The notes below the pieces were generated by a model. That model searched no databases. It had not been told where the DNA came from and saw nothing but the letters and a program-made list of their open reading frames with translations. Shown in pieces: positions 7,655 to 15,700 of a stretch of 36,375 nt of DNA; position 1 is the stretch's first letter; the number at the start of each line of letters is the position of its first letter. The translations under genes and the position numbers were made by a program. The stretch comes from Pseudopedobacter sp038243635 (GTDB lineage Bacteria > Bacteroidota > Bacteroidia > Sphingobacteriales > Sphingobacteriaceae). The DNA lies in the NCBI GenBank assembly GCA_038243635.1, contig JBBSQW010000040.1:1-36375 (forward strand), written 5' to 3'.

Positions 7655-8068
7655 ATGAAAAACGATCTCCTACAAATTTTGATTATTGACGACGATGAGA
7701 TTAACAATTTCATTGCTTCGAGATTAATTGACAAAATTCCTATAAAGACCTCAATAAATACCTGCTTAAATGGCTTGGAGGGGTTAAATTACGTAAAATC
7801 AAATCTGGAAATACCAGAAAACTTACCTGACATTATATTCTTAGATATTAACATGCCCATTATGAACGGTTGGGAGTTTTTAGAAGAATTTGAAGAGATA
7901 AAGCACCTTATTAACAAAGATGTGTGCATTAACATGTTATCTTCTTCTGTTTATAATGATGACATTACAAAAGCAGAAACATATACAACCGTAAATAAGT
8001 TTATCTCAAAACCTTTAACGGTGGAAAAAATTCAAGAACTTTATACTTCACTAAAAATTACTATTTAA
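7655..8068 (+). CDS. Single-domain response regulator
   Basis: A 137-residue receiver domain without an output domain. The acidic pocket is D12-D14 (IIDDDEINNF), the phospho-acceptor is D64 in IIFLDINMPIMNGW, the switch Ser is in MLSSS near 94-98, and the conserved Lys is K119 in FISKP. Such stand-alone receivers act by protein contact or phosphorelay. It could be the partner of the sensor kinase at 4506-6761, with which it shares orientation, separated by the YceI gene. Its 3' end overlaps the convergent hydrolase gene by 8 bases. A TACCTTTT sequence at 7633-7640 is a possible -7 box. Confidence 0.9.
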   Translation: MKNDLLQILIIDDDEINNFIASRLIDKIPIKTSINTCLNGLEGLNYVKSNLEIPENLPDIIFLDINMPIMNGWEFLEEFEEIKHLINKDVCINMLSSSVYNDDITKAETYTTVNKFISKPLTVEKIQELYTSLKITI

Positions 8069-8834
8069 TTTCGTTTATAACTATAGCATCATCTCTAAGT
8101 GCAACTTTAGCAATTGCTTTTGCTTTAGCATGATAAAATAAGCAAGTCCAGTTACCCTCAACGGCTTGCTTACCATAAACATTTCTAAGTTCCATCGCTT
8201 TTCTTCCGTCAAGATCATATTTCGCAATAAACTTTCTTTGCAATTGCTCTGGCTCTGGCACAATATCAGCACCAAAGAAAATATGTTCACCCTCTTCTCG
8301 GATATGGAAAACCTGATGAAATTCTGTATGCCCGCCAGTGACTTCATAACTTATTTCGTCATTAATTTTTCCGTCGCCTTCTAAAAAAATGATTTGTCCA
8401 GATCGTTGTACTACATCAAAAATTTCTGTTTTGTACGATTTTGAGATGTTGCTATAAGCATTTTCCCACTCCCCTCTTTGGATATAATAATCAGCATTAG
8501 GGAAACTAACGGATAAACTACCATCAGTACTTTCTACCATCCCCCCGCTGTGGTCAAAATGCAAATGCGACATTAAAACTTTGGTAATATTATTAGTCGC
8601 ATAACCCGCTTTTCTAATATTTTCGTGTAACACCAAATTACCAGCATCGTTATTATAGCCCAAACCGGTGTCTATTAAAATCAAATCGTTTTTGGTTTCC
8701 ACTAAAAACGGTTGGATGTATACAAAAAGCGATGCTGGACGGTCGCTGGCTTTATCAACATCAGGATTAAACGGAATAAATTTTTTAGAAACATCTACAG
8801 AATAAGATCCTTCTAGCAAGGCTACAACTCTCAA
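8061..8834 (-). CDS. Metallo-beta-lactamase-fold hydrolase
   Basis: A 257-residue protein with the metal-binding motif SHLHFDH (H90, H92, D94, H95), H169 in TGGHT, D189 in FFGADI and H234 near the end, a complete two-metal set. The layout resembles the lactonase-like branch of the fold. It has no signal peptide, so it probably acts in the cytosol; the substrate is unknown. The start is TTG at 8834: no ATG lies upstream in frame, and the sequence from TTG (MRVVALLEGSYSVD) fits the family's N-terminus. It is divergent from recJ and convergent with the response regulator. Confidence 0.85.
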   Translation of the reverse strand: MRVVALLEGSYSVDVSKKFIPFNPDVDKASDRPASLFVYIQPFLVETKNDLILIDTGLGYNNDAGNLVLHENIRKAGYATNNITKVLMSHLHFDHSGGMVESTDGSLSVSFPNADYYIQRGEWENAYSNISKSYKTEIFDVVQRSGQIIFLEGDGKINDEISYEVTGGHTEFHQVFHIREEGEHIFFGADIVPEPEQLQRKFIAKYDLDGRKAMELRNVYGKQAVEGNWTCLFYHAKAKAIAKVALRDDAIVINEIK

Positions 8835-8885
8835 ATTAATAATATAAAATAAGTGAAACCCCGCAAAATTGCTGATTTTCTATTA

Positions 8886-8914
8886 TTGAACACCTACATT
8901 AAAATGTATATTTA
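8886..8914 (+). promoter_or_regulatory. Promoter of recJ-lptB
   Basis: TTG at 8886-8888, an 18-base spacer, and TATATTTA at 8907-8914 match the Bacteroidota sigma-70 pattern with one mismatch. Transcription should start near 8920, which makes the upstream GTG at 8918 an unlikely start and supports ATG 8936 for recJ. Confidence 0.5.
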
Positions 8915-8935
8915 CGGGTGATTCAAAGCAAATAT

Positions 8936-10636
8936 ATGGAAAAAAGGTGGGTGACGCAGGAAAAAGCTGATGCACAATTGGTTGAGAAAATAGATGCAGA
9001 ACTAAACGTTGGCAATACCCTTGCAAGCATGATGATTAGGCGAGGACTAAATTCTTTTGAAGAAGCAAAAGCTTTTTTCAGGCCGCAAATATCACAACTA
9101 CATGATCCTTTTTTAATGAAAGATATGGCTGCTGCCATAAACAGAATTGAAAACGCTATAAAAAACGACGAACAGATTTTAATTTATGGAGATTACGATG
9201 TTGACGGCACTACATCCGTAGCATTAACCTATTCTTTTTTTAGAAAGCTCCATTCTAAAATAAATTACTACATTCCTGATAGGTACAAAGAGGGCTACGG
9301 CATTTCTACCGAAGGAATTGATTACGCCTTTAACCACGGCTACACACTAATTATTGCACTAGACTGCGGCATAAAGTCGGTTGATAAAGTAGCTTACGCT
9401 AACGAAAAGAACATTGACTTCATTATCTGTGATCATCACCTGCCGGGAGATGAATTACCAAATGCCATTGCCGTTTTAGATCCAAAAAGATTGGATTGCC
9501 CCTACCCTTACAAAGAGCTTTCGGGTTGTGGATTAGGTTTTAAACTTATACAGGCTTACGCAATAAAAAACAGCATTCCATTTGAACAAGTAGAATGCTA
9601 TTTGGATTTGGTGGCCGTAAGTATTGCTTCTGACATTGTACCGGTTACCGGTGAAAACAGAATCTTAGCGCATTTCGGTTTAAAAAGATTGAATGAAAAT
9701 CCTTGTAATGGATTGCAGGCTTTAAAAGAACTGTCGGGCAAAACCGATGATTTTACTATTACCGACATTGTTTTTTCTATCGGTCCGCGTATCAATGCAG
9801 CCGGAAGAATTGACGACGCCAAAAAATCTGTTAAATTATTGATTGCCAGTTCTACCGAAACTGCCGAAGATGCAGGTCTCATCGTTAATCTAAAAAACTC
9901 GGAACGCAAAGAGTTTGATGCCAACATTACCGAACAAGCTTTAGCTATGATTTTAAATTCACCAGAAATGGAGAACCGAAAATCGACCGTAGTTTACCAC
10001 GAAAGCTGGCATAAAGGTGTAATTGGAATTGTAGCTTCCCGTTTAACGGAAAAATATTACCGACCAACCATTGTTTTGACACAATCAAATGGAATGGTTT
10101 CTGGCTCGGCCCGCTCAGTTTTAGGTTATGATTTGTACGAAGCTTTAACTGCTTGTAGCGATTTACTGGAGCAATATGGCGGACATAAGTACGCGGCCGG
10201 ATTGACTATGAAAGTGGAAAACGTAGCAGCTTTTAGCCAAAGATTTGAAGAAGTAGTTTGTGCATCCATCACTGATAATTTATTGACCCAAGAAATAGTG
10301 ATTGAAGATGAGCTTTCATTAAACGAGATTGACGCTAAGTTTTTCAGAATACTGAATCAGTTTTCGCCTTTTGGTCCACAAAATATGGCTCCTATTTTTT
10401 TAAGTAGAAATGTATCTTCGTACCGTTACGGAAGTGTGGTGGGCAATAACCATTTAAAAATGACCATCAGACAAACCGATAGTCCGCTATTTGAATGTAT
10501 TGCATTTGGCTGTGGCAACCATTTAGAGCAAATTAATAGAGGAAAACCGTTTGACGTTTGTTATACCATTGAACAAAATGTATGGAAAGAGCGAAAAAAC
10601 ATCCAGCTAAATATTAAAGGGATTAGAACTTATTAA
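8936..10636 (+). CDS. recJ: Single-stranded-DNA exonuclease RecJ
   Basis: A 566-residue 5'-3' ssDNA exonuclease of recombination and mismatch/base-excision repair. DHH-superfamily motifs are intact: D86-Y-D88-V-D90-G in YGDYDVDGTTS, ALDCGIKS, D166-H-H in CDHHLPG, and the aspartate in VSIASDIVPV. The DHHA1 domain shows GGHKYAAGL, followed by a C-terminal OB-like domain with FSPFGPQNMAP. ATG 8936 (MEKRWV) is preferred to GTG 8918 on promoter position and family N-terminus. It lies 2 bases upstream of lptB, so the two are co-transcribed. Full length. Confidence 0.95.
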   Translation: MEKRWVTQEKADAQLVEKIDAELNVGNTLASMMIRRGLNSFEEAKAFFRPQISQLHDPFLMKDMAAAINRIENAIKNDEQILIYGDYDVDGTTSVALTYSFFRKLHSKINYYIPDRYKEGYGISTEGIDYAFNHGYTLIIALDCGIKSVDKVAYANEKNIDFIICDHHLPGDELPNAIAVLDPKRLDCPYPYKELSGCGLGFKLIQAYAIKNSIPFEQVECYLDLVAVSIASDIVPVTGENRILAHFGLKRLNENPCNGLQALKELSGKTDDFTITDIVFSIGPRINAAGRIDDAKKSVKLLIASSTETAEDAGLIVNLKNSERKEFDANITEQALAMILNSPEMENRKSTVVYHESWHKGVIGIVASRLTEKYYRPTIVLTQSNGMVSGSARSVLGYDLYEALTACSDLLEQYGGHKYAAGLTMKVENVAAFSQRFEEVVCASITDNLLTQEIVIEDELSLNEIDAKFFRILNQFSPFGPQNMAPIFLSRNVSSYRYGSVVGNNHLKMTIRQTDSPLFECIAFGCGNHLEQINRGKPFDVCYTIEQNVWKERKNIQLNIKGIRTY

Positions 10637-10638
10637 GC

Positions 10639-11373
10639 ATGATATTAAGAGCAGAAAACCTAATCAAAAAATACAAACAAAGAGTTGTGGTAAACAACGT
10701 CTCTTTCCATGTTGGTCAGGGAGAAATTGTTGGTTTACTTGGCCCCAACGGAGCTGGGAAAACAACTTCGTTTTACATGATTGTGGGTTTGATTAGACCA
10801 AACGAAGGAAAAGTTTTTTTAGAAGATGAAGACATTACCAGCGACCCAATGTACAAAAGGGCACAAAAAGGTATCGGTTATTTAGCACAAGAAGCTTCTG
10901 TTTTTAGAAAGTTGAGTGTTGAGGATAATATTTTGGCTGTGCTGGAAATGTCGGGTATGACAAAAGATGAGCAACACGACAAACTGGAAACTTTAATTGA
11001 TGAATTTAGTTTACATAAAGTTCGCAAAAACCGAGGAGATTTGCTTTCTGGCGGGGAACGCCGCAGAACAGAAATTGCTAGAGCTTTAGCAGCGGATCCA
11101 AAGTTTATTTTGTTAGATGAACCTTTTGCCGGAGTTGACCCTATTGCTGTGGAAGAAATACAAATGATTGTAGCTCGTTTGAAGCACCGCAACATCGGAA
11201 TTTTAATTACTGACCATAATGTAAACGAAACGCTTTCTATTACAGACAGAGCTTATTTATTAACCGAAGGTAACTTGATGCTCAGCGGTACCCCGCAAGA
11301 AATTGCGGATAACGAAATGGCAAGGAAGTTTTATTTGGGAGAAAGTTTTGAGTTGAAGATTAAGAAGTTTTGA
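10639..11373 (+). CDS. lptB: LPS export ABC transporter ATPase LptB
   Basis: A 244-residue ATPase that drives lipopolysaccharide extraction from the inner membrane with LptFG. Walker A GPNGAGKTT starts at residue 35, the signature LSGGE is at 136-140, Walker B FILLDEP has D160/E161, and the switch histidine is H193. The stretch LSGGERRRTEIARALAADP and the short variable regions distinguish LptB from amino-acid ABC ATPases. It follows recJ by 2 bases. Full length. Confidence 0.95.
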   Translation: MILRAENLIKKYKQRVVVNNVSFHVGQGEIVGLLGPNGAGKTTSFYMIVGLIRPNEGKVFLEDEDITSDPMYKRAQKGIGYLAQEASVFRKLSVEDNILAVLEMSGMTKDEQHDKLETLIDEFSLHKVRKNRGDLLSGGERRRTEIARALAADPKFILLDEPFAGVDPIAVEEIQMIVARLKHRNIGILITDHNVNETLSITDRAYLLTEGNLMLSGTPQEIADNEMARKFYLGESFELKIKKF

Positions 11374-11450
11374 TTTAGGTGGTTAGGGGTTGGGTTGTTA
11401 GTTTGTTAGGGGAGAGTTTGGGGAATTTTAATTGAATGTGCGAATTGAAA

Positions 11451-11537
11451 CAAAAAAAAAGACCCCTCATTTCTGAAAGGTCTTAATTCTTTAACTTGGT
11501 TACGTTATCCTAAGATAAGAGGCTTAACCAAGCATCA
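11451..11537 (-). ncRNA. Candidate small RNA between lptB and abi
   Basis: On the minus strand a promoter (11543-11573) is followed by an outer stem CTTGGTTA/TAACCAAG (11495-11502 with 11525-11532). This encloses an inner stem TTATC/GATAA (11505-11509 with 11514-11518), and a strong terminator follows at 11452-11484. No reading frame of note lies inside. The predicted transcript is about 85-90 nt. It runs divergently from the Abi-family gene, whose ATG overlaps the -33 box. I recognise no known RNA family. Confidence 0.45.
11452..11484 (-). terminator. Minus-strand terminator of the candidate small RNA
   Basis: The stem AAGACCTTTC/GAGGGGTCTT (10 bp with two G-T pairs) closes an AGAAAT loop, the same hexaloop as the tRNA-Asn terminator. 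On the minus strand it is followed directly by a run of Ts. On the plus strand the downstream T content is poor, so it points leftwards. Confidence 0.75.
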
Positions 11538-11542
11538 CGATA

Positions 11543-11573
11543 TAAAGGTAACGATAAATTACTGAATTCACAA
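11543..11573 (-). promoter_or_regulatory. Minus-strand promoter of the candidate small RNA
   Basis: Minus-strand TTG (11571-11573), a 20-base spacer and TACCTTTA (11543-11550) match the Bacteroidota consensus TTG-N19/20-TAnnTTTG with one mismatch. The predicted start is near 11535-11538. Confidence 0.55.
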
Positions 11574-11574
11574 A

Positions 11575-12276
11575 ATGACATTCAAAGAGTTTGAGCAGTA
11601 TTTTTCCGTAGCAAGAGTAAATCGATATTTATTAGCGACGAATAACTCGGAAGCTAAAGCTGTTGAACTTTATAAGAAAAACCTTACACTTTCACAAGCT
11701 TTTCATCCACTATTAGGAATTCTCGAAGTGTTATTACGTAATCGATTAGACTATATTTTAACAAATCACTTTACGGATTCAGATTGGATTATTAATCAAA
11801 AAGCAGGATTTATGTCTGACCCGTCTCTAACGTTTACGTATAAAAGAACATGGCAATTAACCACAAACGATTTTCTAAAACGAGAAGTTATCAAAGCGGA
11901 GAAAAGACTTTCGAAAAGTAAAACTCCGATAACAAGTGGTAAAGTGATTGCAGAACAAACATTAGGTTTTTGGACAGATTTATTTGAAGTTCATAATTAC
12001 CGCCTGCTAAAAGGTACATGTATTCAGATTTTCAACTCTTTACCCGCTGGTACTGGGAGAAAAGAAGTAAATGACGCACTAAATAAAATTCGAAGATTCA
12101 GAAATAGAATTAATTATAATGAACCAATTTGTTTCAAAGGCAGCAAAGTTGATTTTACTGAAGCGCTAGAGGTTTATGATTCAATAATTAATTTACTAAC
12201 TTGGATAGATTCTGAACTTTTAAAATTTATCACAGATCTAGATACGGTGATACAAACCATTAAAAAGGATGGTTAG
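11575..12276 (+). CDS. Abi family (abortive-infection-like, HEPN-type) protein
   Basis: A 233-residue helical protein of the Abi-like group. The N-terminal part has FHPLLGILEVLLRNRLDYIL (residues 43-62), the middle has SGKVIAEQTLGFWTDLF, and the C-terminal HEPN-like motif is FRNRINYNEPICF starting at 175. Family members usually read RNRI-x-HNEP; here the expected histidine is Y181, encoded TAT, one transition from CAT. Abi/HEPN proteins are RNA-targeting toxins in phage defence, and the histidine is normally part of the RNase site, so activity may be altered or lost. The gene is alone, with a putative divergent small RNA directly upstream. Confidence 0.75.
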   Translation: MTFKEFEQYFSVARVNRYLLATNNSEAKAVELYKKNLTLSQAFHPLLGILEVLLRNRLDYILTNHFTDSDWIINQKAGFMSDPSLTFTYKRTWQLTTNDFLKREVIKAEKRLSKSKTPITSGKVIAEQTLGFWTDLFEVHNYRLLKGTCIQIFNSLPAGTGRKEVNDALNKIRRFRNRINYNEPICFKGSKVDFTEALEVYDSIINLLTWIDSELLKFITDLDTVIQTIKKDG

Positions 12277-12372
12277 AATAGCTAATGATTACAAACATAT
12301 ACCAAGGATCACTCCAAGACTCTCCACGCAAATACTAATGAACCAATGACTAATGAACTCCTAACCTAAACC

Positions 12373-13884
12373 ATGACCATAGTAAACTCTTTCCTAAACT
12401 GGTACATCAAAAAGCGAATGCACCAGATTGAACTGTTCATGAAATATCCAGATGAGGTGCAGGAGGAATGGTTTGGATGGTTGATAAACGATGCTGTTGG
12501 CACACAATGGGGCAAAAAATACGATTACCGGTCGATAGAAAATATCAATCAGTTTAAGGAACGTGTACCCGTACAAAATTATGACACGCTAAAACCTTAC
12601 ATTGAAAAAATGCTGAAAGGTGAGCAAAATGTGCTTTGGCCTTCGGAAATTAAATGGTTTGCAAAATCATCTGGCACCACCAACGACCGTAGCAAATTTA
12701 TTCCCGTAAGTGAGGAATCTCTGGAAGAATGTCATTTTAAAGGTGGGAAAGATATGTTGGCTATTTACTGCAACAATCGCCCCGACGCTAAAATGTTTAC
12801 CGGAAAAAGTTTGGTTTTGGGTGGCAGTCATCAAATCAATCAGCTCAGCCCTGATTCCTTTTATGGAGATTTATCTGCAGTAATTATTAAAAATCTACCG
12901 TTTTGGGCGGAACTGCTAAGAACGCCTAATATGTCCATCGCTCTGATGGATAATTACGAGGAAAAAATTGAGAAAATGGCACATGCCACACTCGCGGAAA
13001 ACGTTACAAATATTGCAGGCGTACCTACTTGGACTATTGTTTTAGCTAAACGAATTTTAGAGATTACAGGTAAAAGTAACTTGATGGAAGTTTGGCCAAA
13101 TTTAGAGCTCTATGTTCATGGAGCCGTCAATTTTGAGCCTTATCGCGAGCAATTTAAACGCTTAATCGATAATCCGAATATGTATTATTTGGAAACCTAC
13201 AATGCTTCCGAAGGTTTTTTTGGTATTCAAGACCAAAGTGATTCATCTGACTTATTGTTGATGTTGGATTACGGAATTTTCTATGAGTTTATTCCCATGG
13301 AGGAAGTGGATAAAGAATTTCCTAATACGATTACTTTGTCAGCAGTAGAACTTGGCAAAAATTACGCAATGGTGATTAGCACCAATGCAGGATTGTGGCG
13401 TTATATGATTGGCGACACCGTTACCTTCACCACTAAAAATCCTTACCGACTTAAAATTACTGGCCGAACCAAACATTTCATCAACGCTTTTGGCGAAGAA
13501 GTAATTATCGATAATGCCGAAAAAGCTTTGAATAAAGCTTGCGCCGAAACTGATGCACAAATTAAAGATTATACGGCATGCCCTATTTACTTTTGTGGTG
13601 ATGAATTAGGCGCACATGAATGGATTATTGAGTTTGAGAAAAAGCCAAAAGAGTTTGAACGTTTCATCGATATTTTGGATAACACACTCCGAGAAGTAAA
13701 TTCAGACTACGATGCCAAGCGTTTCAAAGATTTGGCTTTACGTCGTCCAAAAGTTCATATTGCACCAAACAACTTGTTTTATAATTGGTTAAAAGCAAAA
13801 GGAAAGTTGGGCGGACAGCATAAAGTGCCACGTTTGGCTAATGAACGTAAATATGTTGACGAATTATTAGAGATGATGGGTTAA
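12373..13884 (+). CDS. GH3-superfamily acyl-adenylate-forming protein
   Basis: A 503-residue protein of the GH3 auxin-responsive promoter family, related to enzymes that adenylate a carboxylic acid and join it to an amino acid or amine. The ATP-binding motif SSGTTNDRSKFIPVS is near residues 99-113, YNASEGFFGIQ near 277, and the hinge region SAVELGKNYAMVISTNAGLWRYMIGD near 325-350, followed by the small C-terminal domain. In plants such enzymes conjugate hormones; the bacterial substrate is unknown. No signal peptide. It begins about 95 bases after abi and is followed by pdxJ in the same direction. Confidence 0.85.
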   Translation: MTIVNSFLNWYIKKRMHQIELFMKYPDEVQEEWFGWLINDAVGTQWGKKYDYRSIENINQFKERVPVQNYDTLKPYIEKMLKGEQNVLWPSEIKWFAKSSGTTNDRSKFIPVSEESLEECHFKGGKDMLAIYCNNRPDAKMFTGKSLVLGGSHQINQLSPDSFYGDLSAVIIKNLPFWAELLRTPNMSIALMDNYEEKIEKMAHATLAENVTNIAGVPTWTIVLAKRILEITGKSNLMEVWPNLELYVHGAVNFEPYREQFKRLIDNPNMYYLETYNASEGFFGIQDQSDSSDLLLMLDYGIFYEFIPMEEVDKEFPNTITLSAVELGKNYAMVISTNAGLWRYMIGDTVTFTTKNPYRLKITGRTKHFINAFGEEVIIDNAEKALNKACAETDAQIKDYTACPIYFCGDELGAHEWIIEFEKKPKEFERFIDILDNTLREVNSDYDAKRFKDLALRRPKVHIAPNNLFYNWLKAKGKLGGQHKVPRLANERKYVDELLEMMG

Positions 13885-13911
13885 TAAATCGAATTTTAAA
13901 CGCAACTATGT

Positions 13912-13919
13912 TAAATTTG
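13912..13919 (+). promoter_or_regulatory. Possible -7 box before pdxJ
   Basis: TAAATTTG is a perfect TAnnTTTG match but lies only 4 bases before the pdxJ ATG, and no TTG is seen at -33. If used, the transcript would be leaderless. It may be chance. Confidence 0.3.
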
Positions 13920-13923
13920 CAAT

Positions 13924-14646
13924 ATGTCAGCTTGTAAACTATCAGTAAACATCAATAAAATTGCAACGTTACGGAACTCTCGTGGAGGCAACAACCCGGA
14001 TTTAGTGAAGACTGCTTTAGACTGCGAACGTTTTGGTGCGCAGGGAATTACGGTCCATCCTCGCCCGGATGAAAGACATATCCGCTACCAAGATACTTTT
14101 AATTTAAAAGCTAAAATTGCAACAGAATTTAACATTGAAGGTAACTGTGAAGAGCAGAAATTTATTGATTTAGTATTGGCTAATAAGCCGGCACAGGTGA
14201 CTTTAGTTCCTGATATTTTAGGTCAAATTACCAGTAACCACGGTTGGGATACTATAAAAAATCAGAATTATCTACAAGATATCATCGCTGTGTTTAAAGA
14301 AGCAAATATTCGAGTTTCCATATTTGTAGATCCAAATCCAGAAATGGTAGAAGCTGCAAAAACTACCGGAACGGATAGAATTGAGCTTTACACCGAATCT
14401 TATGCGAGCAATTATCATCACAATAAAGAAAAAGCAATTGCACCTTATATTGTTGCCGCAAAAAAAGCAAATGAATTAGGCATTGGCATTAACGCTGGTC
14501 ACGATTTAGATTTAGACAATCTTAAATATTTTGCAGAAAACATTCCAGGATTATTGGAAGTAAGCATTGGTCACGCTTTGATTTGCGACGCTTTATATTT
14601 AGGATTAGAAAACACCATTCAACGTTATTTACATCAATTAGCATGA
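13924..14646 (+). CDS. pdxJ: Pyridoxine 5'-phosphate synthase PdxJ
   Basis: A 240-residue TIM-barrel enzyme that condenses 1-deoxyxylulose 5-phosphate with 3-amino-2-oxopropyl phosphate to form pyridoxine 5'-phosphate, the last ring-forming step of the DXP-dependent vitamin B6 pathway. Family motifs are LSVNINKIATLRNSRGGNNPD, GITVHPRPDERHI, LVPD near 98, SIFVDP, RIELYTESYA, GINAGHDLDLDNL and VSIGHALI. Length is typical. It is followed 12 bases later by selU, so the two are probably co-transcribed. Confidence 0.96.
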   Translation: MSACKLSVNINKIATLRNSRGGNNPDLVKTALDCERFGAQGITVHPRPDERHIRYQDTFNLKAKIATEFNIEGNCEEQKFIDLVLANKPAQVTLVPDILGQITSNHGWDTIKNQNYLQDIIAVFKEANIRVSIFVDPNPEMVEAAKTTGTDRIELYTESYASNYHHNKEKAIAPYIVAAKKANELGIGINAGHDLDLDNLKYFAENIPGLLEVSIGHALICDALYLGLENTIQRYLHQLA

Positions 14647-14658
14647 TAACAACTCTTC

Positions 14659-15693
14659 GTGGTTAAAAAACTCACTCTTCCCGAATTTCTGGAGAAAGCA
14701 AAAACCACTTTGGTGGTCGATGTCCGCACACCTTTAGAATTCGCACAAAGCCACATCCTTGAAGCAGTAAACATTCCAATATTCACCAACGAAGAACGAG
14801 TGCTAGTCGGCACAGCTTACAAACAACAAGGTCGCCAACCCGCAATTTTATTAGGTTTCGAAATCACTGGTTCAAAATGGGCAGATTTTATTAGAGAGGT
14901 TGAAATTTTAGCTCCTGATAAAAAAGTGCTTGTACATTGTTGGCGTGGTGGAATGCGCAGTGGCGCAATGGCTTGGGCTTTTGATTTATACGGTTTTAAT
15001 GTTTCCACACTAGAAGGCGGTTACAAAACTTTCCGCCGATTTGGCTTAGATGCTTTTGATAAATCTTATCCGTTTGTAGTTTTAAGTGGAAGCACCGGCT
15101 CCGCAAAAACTAAAATTTTGCATGAGCTAAAAGCAATGGGCGAACAAGTTATAGATCTAGAAGGTTTAGCTCAACACCAGGGTTCTACGTTCGGTTCCAT
15201 GAATAAGTTGGAGCAACCCTCCCAAGAACAGTTTGAAAACCTCTTCGGTTTAGAATTACAAAACTTGGATATCCAAAAACGAATTTGGATAGAAGATGAA
15301 AGCGTCACTATTGGCAAAAGAATAATCCCGAAAAACATTTGGGGACAACTAAGAATTGCTCCTGTTATTAAAATCGAGTTACCAAAATCAGAACGAATCG
15401 AGTTTTTGAATATTGATTATGGCGCTTTAAATAAAGACTTTTTAAAAGAAGCCGTAGTAAGAATTAGTAAAAGACTCGGCCCGTTCGAAACAAAAATCAC
15501 TTTACAGGCAATTGATGAAAACCGAATGCGTGATTTCATTGATCAGGTTTTGGTGTATTATGATAAAACCTATAGCAGAGGCTTACAAAAACGAGATGCA
15601 AAAACGATTCATAACATTTGTTTTGGACAAATAAATCCAAAACAAAATGCTGAGGAAATTTTAGCCTTCGCTAATCAAACAATTAAGATATAA
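14659..15693 (+). CDS. selU: tRNA 2-selenouridine synthase SelU/MnmH
   Basis: A 344-residue two-domain enzyme that replaces sulfur by selenium at the wobble 2-thiouridine of Lys, Glu and Gln tRNAs, using selenophosphate. The N-terminal rhodanese domain carries the catalytic cysteine C94 in VHCWRGGMRSGAMAW. The C-terminal P-loop domain begins SGSTGSAKTK at 143-152; the glycine normally before the P-loop lysine is Ala149. The start is GTG at 14659, 12 bases after pdxJ, with no better ATG. selD follows 7 bases later and supplies the selenium donor. Confidence 0.93.
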   Translation: MVKKLTLPEFLEKAKTTLVVDVRTPLEFAQSHILEAVNIPIFTNEERVLVGTAYKQQGRQPAILLGFEITGSKWADFIREVEILAPDKKVLVHCWRGGMRSGAMAWAFDLYGFNVSTLEGGYKTFRRFGLDAFDKSYPFVVLSGSTGSAKTKILHELKAMGEQVIDLEGLAQHQGSTFGSMNKLEQPSQEQFENLFGLELQNLDIQKRIWIEDESVTIGKRIIPKNIWGQLRIAPVIKIELPKSERIEFLNIDYGALNKDFLKEAVVRISKRLGPFETKITLQAIDENRMRDFIDQVLVYYDKTYSRGLQKRDAKTIHNICFGQINPKQNAEEILAFANQTIKI

Positions 15694-15700
15694 ACATAAA

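Noticed and set aside
8918..8935. GTG 8918 as the recJ start
   Set aside because: It falls at or before the predicted transcription start; ATG 8936 fits the family N-terminus.
12330..12365. Short tandem repeat ACTAATGAAC before the GH3 gene
   Set aside because: Only two imperfect copies in AT-rich intergenic DNA; no clear function.
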